Positions 23,997-34,450 of a stretch of DNA of 64,000 nt are shown piece by piece. This DNA is from Auanema rhodensis. Lineage: Eukaryota > Nematoda > Chromadorea > Rhabditida > Rhabditidae. The stretch's first letter is position 1, and each line of letters starts with the position of its first letter. The translations under genes and the position numbers were made by a program. The stretch covers positions 3,968,001-4,032,000 of the forward strand of contig OZ059898.1 of assembly GCA_964057225.1 (NCBI GenBank). Direction: 5' to 3'. The notes below the pieces were generated by a model. That model did not search any database and was not told the DNA's origin. It saw only the letters and a list, made by a program, of their open reading frames with translations.

Positions 23997-24487
23997 TAAT
24001 AATTTGATTTTGAGGTCATTTGGATCTTGGCGCGAGCAAACTCATATGACACCGAATGCTAGTCCTCGTCACCATGTGCCCAGCCCATTCCGGTTGAAAC
24101 TTGATAATTATGATCAAATGATCAAAAAGGTACAATGCGATGAAGAAGAAAATGTCACAACTTTCACCCATTCTGAACCCCTAGCGTTTCATTGCGGTAT
24201 GTTCATTATAAAAAATCAATTATTAGTTGATATTGCTTACAGATCGCACTTTTGTTACCAAGTTACTCGATAATGAGGAGGAACTATCAGCACATGGAAC
24301 CGAAACTGATCAGGATTTGGGTTCTAATACTGAATCTACAAAGGGTTATGATATTGATACTCATGGCAAGTCAGGACATGATGATAGTATGACATCCCCT
24401 GATCCGCTGAAGTTTGATTTTCGACAGAGTCCATCGCTTTTCAGCGATCCATTTAAATTAGAGATGACTACCTCAATACATACCTAA
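18890..24487 (+). CDS. ADAM transmembrane protein with inactive metalloprotease domain (UNC-71/ADM-1-like)
   Basis: Type I membrane protein of the ADAM family, here likely an adhesion or guidance factor rather than a protease. Twenty-five exons (18890-18956, 19001-19114, 19155-19294, 19338-19453, 19633-19795, 20423-20512, 20837-20908, 21197-21341, 21388-21494, 21747-21883, 21928-22036, 22081-22245, 22290-22361, 22409-22529 ... 24243-24487) join to 1,023 residues. Order: signal peptide ([21 protein letters not shown]); prodomain; a minimal furin-type RHMR before the metalloprotease fold ([12 protein letters not shown]); degenerate zinc site [12 protein letters not shown] (residues 354-365), where the family has HExGHxxGxxHD; disintegrin domain (about 421-505, [25 protein letters not shown]); cysteine-rich region; EGF-like CSGHGDC...CFAGWSG; membrane span about 714-738; cytoplasmic tail of about 280 residues. 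Loss of the first His and the catalytic Glu matches UNC-71 and vertebrate ADAM11/22/23. One intron (23105-23148) is GC-AG. Confidence 0.93.
23105..23148 (+). other. GC-AG intron in the ADAM gene
   Basis: The donor is GCAAGC instead of GTAAGY; the acceptor is TTTTCAG. Removing this 44-nt segment joins the two halves of the EGF-like repeat in frame, and reading through would break it. A GC donor with an otherwise good consensus is the commonest non-GT donor class. Confidence 0.8.
23962..23991. repeat. (TA)n microsatellite in an ADAM intron
   Basis: Uninterrupted TA run inside the intron between exons 23 and 24 of the ADAM gene. Confidence 0.95.
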
Positions 24488-25198
24488 GTTGTGAAATTCA
24501 TTTAGTGTCTTTTTATTAACCAATTAATAAGCTTTATTCAACTTTTCTCTTACCATAAGTGCTTCTTTATAACTTATTTTTAATATTGTACATATTTTTG
24601 TTCACAACGATCTCATAACTTATGTCTAAAGCAATATTCGGATGTCTTTTCATTCCATATTCAGTTTGTATATCAGTATTCTAGGAGAACATGTATGGAA
24701 TTCAGTGTCTGGTGCTCCAAGCAGGTCTTTTTCATCTTCATTGCTTTTGTTTTTATCTTTTACTGTTAATTAATCGCTAGATTTGTAACGTTTTTCACGT
24801 TCACTCAAAATAAACAACATTTCGTATGGAAGGCATGAACGTAGACTACTAACTTATGATTAATATTTTCTATTGTTTCGTTATATCTGTGCCAAGAAAT
24901 AAATGATACAGACGTATTTAGCTGTTTCATTATTCTATAAGGAATTTGTTTTTCATGAAGAACTAGTTATTAAATTTCAAAGATTAGAAACATAATTAAT
25001 GGAAAGTAGAAGTGATGTATGATATTACATTTATAGGTTTAGAAAACCACATTCGGAAGGTGTGGCACATAGGCGGCTTTCTATGTTGCTATGGTACTCC
25101 AACTTCGATGCTGGTGATTATTTTATCTAAGGTTCGGCTGATAAGCTATTGAACAGCTGTGATTATTTTCTAATTCTGTCTGATTTGTGCTCTGCAAA
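24488..25198 (+). other. ADAM 3' UTR and promoter region of the first CGAT-module gene
   Basis: AT-rich spacer without coding signal. AATAAA hexamers at 24809-24814 and 24898-24903 are candidate ADAM poly(A) signals. A GC-richer patch at about 25040-25160 precedes the next start and could be its promoter or 5' UTR. Confidence 0.5.
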
Positions 25199-26391
25199 AT
25201 GCTCTCGTGGAATATCAATGGTTTTCCACAATTAAGCTTCTCACGGTTAATTATATGTTTTTCTATTTATCTTCTTAGTCCTTGTCTGGCTCAAGATTGT
25301 GTCCAGCAACGTCCTGAACCGCAACATTTAAGTATGTGTTTAATTTAAGATAAGATAATGTTTATATAATTCAAAATTTATTTTCATGAATAAGTAAGAT
25401 GTTTTGCTTTAGAATATTTGTCAGTTAAAGTTGTAAACAAAGACAGTGATAATCCATCTTATAATTTGGTTGTTGAAAGCCAAGCAGGACATGCTGGTGC
25501 TCCGTATGGGGCCCGTTTTCTAACAGGAGATATAGGAAATTGTTCTTCACAATGTACGCATCGTATAATTGCGTTTCGGCCAAGAGAGAGAAACCGTAAG
25601 TAAATTGATCACTTTTCAAGTCCTAAGCATTCAACAATGAAAATCAATTTTTTTCCATTGTAGTCAGACTTCATCGCACATTACTGTATGCTCTGGATTT
25701 CCAAGAAACAATGATAGCTCCTAACTATCAAGACGTTGAAATGGAATCTCCGATCAAATGTGCAAGGCAGTTTGGTTTTTGTGGTGCAACTATAGGACTC
25801 TATCGTCATTTTCGATATACTCCTGGAGGATTGCGTATCTTATAGCATTTTCACCAGCATTATTCTTTCATATGTTATAGAACATGCTTATTCATTTTCG
25901 TCTCAACAAACTATTCGCGGATTTACAAGAGAATTTTATCCTATGTGTTATTTATGGACATTACCAGACGATAAAAAAATATTAAAAGGAAAAAATATTT
26001 TAGGTTAGTAGAATATCATTCATTTTATGTCTTCGTGCGTTATTTCAAATAATATTATATAATTTAAAATATCTTAATTAATTTTAATTATTATATTATT
26101 TATAAAAAAATATAAAAATAAAAGGTCATAAGAATCTTCATATTCCTCGATAAAATAAGATCACCAAAGAACTATTCAACACTAAATACTACTACCTTAA
26201 ATCAAATGTCCATTCAGCGAGCCGCAGTCCCAGGGCAACCTCCACATGTGTTAAGAGCCCAACAACCTTACCTTTTGATGAACTTGAATTACTACGTGTC
26301 TATGACAACCAAGTTAAAGGTATTTCTATGTTAAAAGTATATTTTGATCTTATCCATTTATCGCTAATACTATATATGATACACATACAGA

Positions 26392-26444
<53 letters not shown>

Positions 26445-26466
26445 TTTTTCTCTCTCTTCCTATATA

Positions 26467-26515
<49 letters not shown>

Positions 26516-28216
26516 ATAGTGATAATTCGTGAATCAGATTATTATTATTTTCTGTTTGAGCGTTTTCCTCTTGTGTCTGTTATTCATTCATTCATTCATG
26601 AAATAATTCAACTTCAAACCAAATCTACAGAAAATAAGTATAATCCCTAATTTTTTTCTTTAGGAACTCGGCGAGATCATTACTATACAATATCAACAAA
26701 TATATCGAATCCTGATTTATCCCTCTACAATCAACTAGTAAATCTATTTGAATGTATCATCGCGATTTACATAATTAGTTTAGGATCCACTTGGAAAAGT
26801 AGCTACCTCAGATTCAGGGAGTTGTGGATGTTTGATAAAATTGGTACAAGTAATAGATAAACAAGATGGCATTTTACGTAATACTATATTGAATTGAATT
26901 GAATTTATTTTTTGATTCATCTACATAGGTCGTTTGGATCACAAAATTATTATTGAAGGTGCAGAACCTAATAGACAATATGAAAACTATACGAGTACTG
27001 GAGAAAGTTTCTATTGTGCAAGAGAGATGTCTTGTGGTGCTACATTACCACTTTGGAAATCATTTCACTATTTTGATATTGGTTAGTTTCTTTAGCAATG
27101 AAATTTGTGAAATACAATCGAACTTCAGATTCTATATTATCCACATCAACTACCCCAGTACCTTATTCTTATCTATATCCTCAAAAACCACTCTGCTTCA
27201 TTTGGCCAGTTGATTATGGACGGTATGTAGATACATTGAATTCAACTACGATTGAAACAGTGCATGCTAATAGCGGAAATGCTAATTCACCATCAAAAAA
27301 TAATAGCGAAATATTGCTCGATATATTGAAGAGAGGTACTATACTTCCAAACAATGTTTCACATTCAATATCGAGAGTTCATGAAAATGATACTATTATA
27401 TCTCGTAATTCTCAGTTAATATCAAGTGGGCAATTTTCATCCAATTTGACCATGGTTCACTATACGCAACCAACATTACCTCCGATTTCTAATAAATATA
27501 TTCATTTCAAAAATGTGAAGAAGGATCCAAAATCCGTTAACCTAGGAAGGAAGCATTTCATCAATGATATAATGGTTAAAACTCGATCTCATTTTACATC
27601 CAATAATCCAATGGCCGATACTGACAAAACTTTGCCTGATCCAGCATCTAAACAAACATTAATTGGATGGTCGAAAATATTCAACGAATCAATCAAAATG
27701 CATGATCCTTCTACAGTGAATACAGTTGCGAATTCAAACTCATCATTTCTACAGATTCAGAAAAATGATTTAGAGTTTGATTCCCAAATTAACGAAATTA
27801 CACATACAAATGTGAATAGCAATTCAGCGTCAGAAACGACTGCTAATCAACTTACTATGACGTCTTTGGATGCTTATAATTCAACATCAGAATTTAATTT
27901 GATAACAACGTCGTCGTATGTATTGCAATCGGATTTTATATCAACTGCTGCTCCTTTTGAAGGAAAAATTAGAAAACAACATACCACATCGGATTTAGTT
28001 AGTCAGTATTCAAACACACTTCACACTAATGGAGAAAATACAGTTTCCAGAACTTATCCTGAGCTTGATGTTAAGATATCAAAAGCAAATACCGAAGAAA
28101 CAAGCTCATTCTCCAATTCAATATCATCAACAATCACGCAACCTGGCTCGAAATCAATGGCAGTCACAATAATTCCATTATCGAATAGCTTTTCATCTCA
28201 ATTAAAAAATACTTGA
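25199..28216 (+). CDS. Secreted protein with two six-Cys CGAT modules and Ser/Thr-rich tail, paralogue A
   Basis: I do not recognise this family. Nine exons (25199-25331, 25413-25595, 25664-25834, 25881-26003, 26170-26319, 26664-26737, 26784-26877, 26929-27081, 27129-28216) join to 722 residues. A signal peptide (hydrophobic core LIICFSIYLLSPCLA) is followed by two modules. Module 1 (about residues 30-200) has N-C-S-S-Q-C, then FCGATIGLYRHFRY, then MCYLW. Module 2 (about 215-386) has C-G-C-L-I-K-L, then SFYCAREMSCGATLPLWKS, then LCFIW. Residues 387-722 form a low-complexity Ser/Thr/Asn tail encoded in the last exon, with many N-x-S/T sites and no membrane span or evident GPI signal. Some splice sites are soft, notably the acceptor before 26170. 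The next gene downstream is a paralogue. Secretion is well supported; function is unknown. Confidence 0.8.
26399..26510. repeat. Compound (CT)n-(TA)n microsatellite
   Basis: About 60 bp of CT repeats with a few T-rich interruptions, followed directly by about 50 bp of TA repeats, inside the intron after exon 5 of CGAT paralogue A. This explains the unusual 344-bp length of that intron. Confidence 0.95.
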
Positions 28217-29146
28217 ATCTCAACATCTTCAATAAATGTTCAAATCAATGATTTATAGTATAATACTATATGAAAATCATATAAATATTACTGTTATTTT
28301 TGGAAAATAAAGAATAAATTGTTGAAATTCATTTATGTTTAGAAGAATTACAAATATGTACATAAACTCGGCTTATCCTGTTATTTCATATATATAGTCG
28401 TTGTTAGCTTCCTTTTTATATGAGCATATGATTAAATGTATTTTTCTTGCAATAAATATAAATAGTGTAAACATTTTTATAGTATACTTTGTTAAGTATA
28501 TTGTATCTCTTACATGAGATGTTCGAGTACAAAAAACTTTAAAAAAGATAATATAAGGACGTAGCACATTTATATTACAAGATTAACTTCAATGCGAAGC
28601 TACTTATAAGTTCATTCATCTATACATTTTCTACATAGTTATTGCTTTTTGATATGTTTTTGGAACGTACTTTGGTGATTATCTTTCTGGGCGTAAGTTT
28701 GTTTTTGAACTCACAATAAAACAATTTTTATCTATTTATATATGCTTTATATGCATATACTTATACTTCAATCTCAGACTGCATTCAGTTAAATCTCCTC
28801 GATGATAAAACGACATCTATTCATATTATAATAGTTAGTAGAATTTGAGAATAGTAATAGAAGTCCACTTCTATTCTTTACGTTTGTCGAGTAAATCTTT
28901 TACTTTAACATTTATTCATAGTTTTATAACAAAAAAAGGTTTTCTTTATTGAAATTGTTTTTTTTCATATTCTTTATTCTATTTTATATAAAAAAGAAGA
29001 TAAATGTATTTATTGGATATTCATATATCTCCATGTAGTCGATATACATTTAGATTACTGATTTCTTACCAACAGCTTATAAAATATTTTTAATATTATC
29101 GTTATGATTTGATTTTTTCCTAATAGATATTATAGATTCGGTTATA
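28217..29146 (+). other. Spacer between the two CGAT-module paralogues
   Basis: AT-rich, no coding signal. AATAAA at about 28306-28311 is the likely poly(A) signal of the upstream gene. Nothing else stands out. Confidence 0.6.
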
Positions 29147-31068
29147 ATGCTTCATCGAACTATAACTATATATATATTATTATGTTGTTTTCCCGGGAAA
29201 GTAATTAGCGATTGTCTTCAAGGTTATCCATCAAATTTACAAAAATGTAAAAAAAATCACATAACATTCTAATCTGTGAAATCTTATATTTTAGTACCAG
29301 AAAATTTTTCAACAGATGAAAGAACATCTTCAAGCTTTAATTACGATTTTGATGGTTATATGATGAATGGACCAGATAACCAATGTCCGATTGATTGTGC
29401 TGTTCAACTCTCCTCAAACAATAATAGTTATATTAAACGTATATTAAATATATTTATATGCATATATTATATTAGATATCCTATTCAAACATCCAAATCA
29501 AGTATCTCAAGAAAACGAAATTAATTTGTATTGTGCTAAAGAAGATGGTTTCTGTGGAGCAACTGTACCCTTGTATAGACACTACAGACTGGATATTACA
29601 GGAATACGTAAGTTTTAATATAATATTATTTTATAAATAAAATATTGATTATAGAATATATTTATTCATCTAATTCTTCTGTCATTGATTCATACATTAG
29701 AGAACTTTTTCCTTTCTGTTATGTATGGGCACAAGTTAAAATTTCGGGTTCTCACAATGCGGTTGAAACAGAAATGCAAAATGACACATGTACTGTTCAT
29801 AATAATATCCCGAGTGATGATTTAGTTAACCTAAATATTTATAAAGTAACTCAAGGTAAATATTATTTCTTATATAATTAATATTTTGAAATCATTTGGC
29901 ACTCGAGAAAAAAAAATTATTCGTGCATTCGATCGAAAATGTTATTATTTTGGCTTGATCAAGAGTATCATATAGCGTGTTTCAGTGTTATAAGAACTAG
30001 AAATACAAATATGTTGTTTTTAGGCTTTTATACTGATCATTATCTAACAACTCTAGAACCAGAGGATCCTCAACTGGAGAGATATGAATTACAGGTAGAA
30101 AATTTTTTACAAATTAAATAATACTCTTATTCTATAGGGTACTTTTGGAAAAGTATTACTGTTAGAGGAACAAGCAACTTGTAGTTGTTTGATAAAGTTG
30201 AAACAACAGGTTGAAACTCAACATACCGCTCCTTTCGGTATATATAGTTTTAAGCAATAAATCTATAACTTCTTTGTTATTTAGAAAGATCCGATCACCG
30301 GCTCGTAACAGAAGACACAGAAAATATGTTTTATGAAAACTACGAAGATAATGGAGAAACATTTTACTGCGTAAAACATCAAGCTTGTGGTGCGACAATT
30401 CCTTTATATAAATTTTTCCATATAGTTCAATTAGGTAATTCATATAAATTATTTAAATTCGCAATGTTCTTATTATATTTTCAGATACATTTTACGCCAT
30501 TGATCCTTCCCCTGTTTTATTTGCTATTTTGCAATCACCAACTCCTTTGTGCTATCTATGGTCTGCATCATACAATATCAGTTCAACAACATCTACTGAA
30601 CATTCAACCATTGCAAATCCGATGACGGTATTGAATGATGTCTCAGATACAACATCAACTACATTGGTTGATATTCCTCAAACTACAATACCTACAACTA
30701 CTGAGGCAAATTCTCCACCACCAACGACCAACCCATCAAATACTGTTACTGTGAGATATACAGATTCCACTGTTACTATTACTACAACATCTACATCTAC
30801 TTCGAATTTGAACTCTTCAACAGTCAATACAAATTCAACAGCACAAATCGCAGAAAAGATACAAAGAGATGCTCCGAAAATTCTTAAAAGAAAACCAATA
30901 AAAGCTGACAGAACTGATTCTTCACTTTCTAGCTTTAACGATCCTACATCTGAAGAAAACTTTTTAATTTCAGACTCTAATAGTTTATCACCAAATGCAA
31001 CATCTTCCAAATTTGGGCATGTTATCGTCAGAATTAGAACTGCAGATAACTCTAACCAACTTGATTAA
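29147..31068 (+). CDS. Secreted protein with two six-Cys CGAT modules, paralogue B
   Basis: Tandem paralogue of the gene at 25199-28216, function unknown. Eight exons (29147-29246, 29295-29438, 29476-29607, 29655-29855, 30024-30094, 30138-30237, 30285-30434, 30485-31068) join to 493 residues. A short signal peptide (MLHRTITIYILLCCFPGKVIS) precedes two modules. Module 1 has N-Q-C-P-I-D-C, then LYCAKEDGFCGATVPLYRHY, then FCYVW. Module 2 has C-S-C-L-I-K-L, then FYCVKHQACGATIPLYKFF, then LCYLW (Cys near residue 322). The Thr-rich tail (about 325-493) includes a basic patch KILKRKPIKADR. The intron after the CGAT motif is phase 1 in every module of both genes, so the module doubled before the gene did. 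The tail is about half the length of the paralogue's and is not obviously alignable to it. Confidence 0.8.
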
Positions 31069-32697
31069 TTGTTCTTACTATCTCAATATAAATTTTTTTT
31101 GTAAAAATATTTAAAAACAGGAAATATCTTTCAAAGTTAAGTTCTTGTATCATTTATCAAATAGTAATCAAACTTTCATTTTTTATTATCTCATTTGTAT
31201 ATACATATATACTTCATTTACATATATTTCTACTTAAATGTGAATATGCTCAAATGTCACTTTCATATATTTATTGAAGTTAAAATAAATTTAATAAATT
31301 TTCTTCATTCAATGTTTATTTCAATTAAATTCTGTGCATGTTTTCCTCAACTTTATCATCCTAAAATGTGATGAATATATGAATTTTTCATATAGCATTT
31401 TCTCAATGACATCATAAAGCAACATTTTTCGTTTTTTTTTATTTAACGTACAAAAACTGAAGAATCCTGTTATTTTCTTTATTTTGCAAATTTAGATAAT
31501 TAGGGAGGATTTTTCTTAACCCTATGGACCATCTTAACGGTTTTTTGAGTTTTTAGGTTATCCTCTAATCCCTTTAATCTTGAGAAGCTGAAAATCATTA
31601 ACCCTCCTTTAATTCATATGCACAATATTTTGGAACAAATTTTGTTTGTTTTGATCCTAGAAAATCCTAATTTCTCAAAAAACATTCTTCATATAGCTGA
31701 ACATATTTTTATGTAAAAGTATATATATATATATATAATATACATATCATGCTTGTATATTGTTAGAGAGGGAAAGAGAGAGAACTACAGATATTTCAGT
31801 TTCAGATTTTATAGAAATGTAAAAATTATAAATATTTCGTAATTGAAATATAAGCGAATTAGTACTTCTCCGAGTATCTACAATCATGTATAGTAGAAAT
31901 CGTTGAGAATTTTCAATCCGAAATGAGAATTGAAATAAAAAAAAGAAATATTAGCCCTATATCATGATACGTTGATTTTACACTATTAAACTGGACAAAA
32001 ATATGGTGTGTCATTATTAGAAGCCATTAAAGCATGACGATTGCTAGAAGGAAAGATATTTAACTCCAAATTATCTCTTTCTTTTTCTCCTTTCCATCTA
32101 TATTTCTATTTCAATATAAAATATTCTTTCTGGTTCTTTTTTCTAGTCCTAGAACCTATCGGTCTATACTTCTTTCTTCACCATGTATACTTTTTTTGAT
32201 GGAAAAACGTTCTGGTTGAAAAGTTTTGTTAAAAAGCTATCAAATAGCTTTATATCGGTTCATTAAACCAACACAACGTTAGAGTAGATGATACAGCCAA
32301 CATTAGTTGTGAAATGATGGATAACTATCCATGTAATTATCAAAGAGCAAATGCTGCGCTCAGTTATGCGTGCATTCTATGCTGAATAAATAGCAGAAAA
32401 TGCTGTTTATATGATCTTGTCTATGAGAAATATACGTAAAAAGTTCACGTGAACCATTGCAAAAATAATTGCCAAAGCTGTCATTCGCATCATAGTTGGC
32501 GTCTCAGTCGATTCATTAGTTGTTCTGGACTGTTTTGAAATGACATTAGTTGTTGCAATTAGGGTCTGTAAGAGGAAACTCAAAACTAAGAGTTTAGTAT
32601 TTAGCTTCCATGAAATATGCTGAACTTAAAAAAAAACTTTAATATTCAATTTAGACCTATGGTCAATATGTATAGTTAAGATTACCTATGCTAAATT

Positions 32698-32699
<2 letters not shown>

Positions 32700-32746
<47 letters not shown>

Positions 32747-32760
32747 ATATGTATATATAT
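32700..32760. repeat. (TA)n microsatellite
   Basis: TA run with TGTA variants at the right end, in the spacer before the flp-14-like gene. Confidence 0.95.
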
Positions 32761-33895
32761 TAGATTCAAGAAGTTTAACTTTTAGCAAAAATGGTTAAAA
32801 CGATTAATGTTCTTCTCAGAAATTTGTTAAATTGCTCATTTTGTCGAAACGAACTTTCATAATTTGTTTGTAAGTATAGGAAACAAATGAAGTTAACGAG
32901 TGTTGCGTGTTACAAGTTCATATTTCTGATCTGATGCAATGACTTCCAGTAAGATAAAGTTAGAAGAAAAATGATTCCGAAGTCTTACAAGATTTCATAA
33001 AATGACAGGTAAGATATCATGTATGTATTTTATCTTCAAGCTTAAAAGCTTTAAGTGAAGGTTTTTAATAACCTTTAGACATGAGTTGACGTGGTGCAGC
33101 ATCATTCTGCAACTTCATTTAGTTTTTTTTACAATTTCAGTGTCTTTTTTGAACGTTGATTTAGTAAACATCTGATTTTTCTAATAAAACTGAACTAAAG
33201 AAGATGAAAAGTTGTTTTCTTAAAAAAACAGAAAACTTTATTATACTTTCAAAATGATTGGATATACAATTTTATGAGGAAGAGCAAGGAATAATAGAGA
33301 AAACAGTGGCTTTTAGAGAGTCAAGTGGGTTATATTTTATAAAGCAAGAAGCATCTGAAAGTAAAAACTACCTTTGGTAAATATTCGATAACAAAGTTTC
33401 TTAAATGGTTTTTTATTATTTCTTTATATATATAATAGAAAAGAAAGATTTTGTCTGAGTTTAGAAAGTAGTAAATGTTTGGAAAGTTTTTTACTCTCAT
33501 CACTTTCAACAATTCTACGTTTATATATAAACATGGAAAGAAGCTGCTTCTAAATTTCAAATAAGATAGTTTTACTTAAATTAAATAAAGCAAATTTCAT
33601 TTTTATTTTTATTTTTTGTAAAATAAATATATTTTTGATCATTAAACACACATTTTGAAAGTATTAAATTATATAATTAGGCAAATCAATCTGTCTTCTT
33701 TAAAAATTTAGAAAACATATTGTATTATGCAAAGTTATTTTCATTTTCAAATCTTCACATTTAGCTCTAACCACTTATGTATTTTATCCCTATATTATCC
33801 TCATTTAAATTTAACATAGTACCGTAATATTCTACACCTAGCTCCTCGTCTATTTCTCTTTTTTCCTTTGTTAATCTATATTTCTAACCCCCCCC

Positions 33896-33899
<4 letters not shown>

Positions 33900-33965
<66 letters not shown>

Positions 33966-33975
33966 TTCTCTCTCT
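33900..33975. repeat. (CT)n tract upstream of the flp-14-like gene
   Basis: Long CT run preceded by a C run, about 230-300 bp before the start codon. It could act as a GAGA-type promoter element, or be just a microsatellite. Confidence 0.95.
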
Positions 33976-34204
33976 AATCTCTTTCATTATTTCGTACATT
34001 CGTTATCTTTTCATTCCTCTTTTCCTCACTCTCTTATACTTTATCTATTTTCACCCCTCTTTCATTAACCTTTTCTTTTCTTCACCGGATACATATTCTC
34101 TTCATTTACTCTGCCCACTATCAGGAGGAGGAGGAAGAGGAGAAGGCAGGCGGAGTCAGCGGTTTCGTTTTGGGATACGCCCCTAGAATTGTCACTTCTA
34201 CACG

Positions 34205-34405
34205 ATGCGTGGCTTCGCAACAGTCGGTCTTCTGTCTGTCATCCTTTCTGTCGTCGTATCTGTTTGTTGGGCTCAAGCTCCTGATGCATCTTCTGCCGCT
34301 GTGAGCTCTGCCTCAGGAAAAAATTGTAATGAGGTATGTTCTTTCTGTACATTCATAGACTGAAATTTCGAAATGTTTCTCTGAAATCATTTCATTAAAA
34401 AACAA

Positions 34406-34450
<45 letters not shown>

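Larger units (their letters stand above)
31069..34204 (+). other. Intergenic region upstream of the flp-14-like gene
   Basis: No gene that I can support on either strand. AATAAA at about 31284-31289 probably ends the preceding gene. The rest is AT-rich, with a (TA)n tract at 32700-32760 and a long CT tract at 33900-33975, then a short GC-richer purine-rich patch (about 34120-34200) directly before the flp-14-like start codon. Confidence 0.6.

Noticed and set aside
31975..32560. Possible degenerate transposon in the flp-14 upstream spacer
   Set aside because: The stretch is a little more complex than its flanks, but I found no terminal repeats and no conserved frame.
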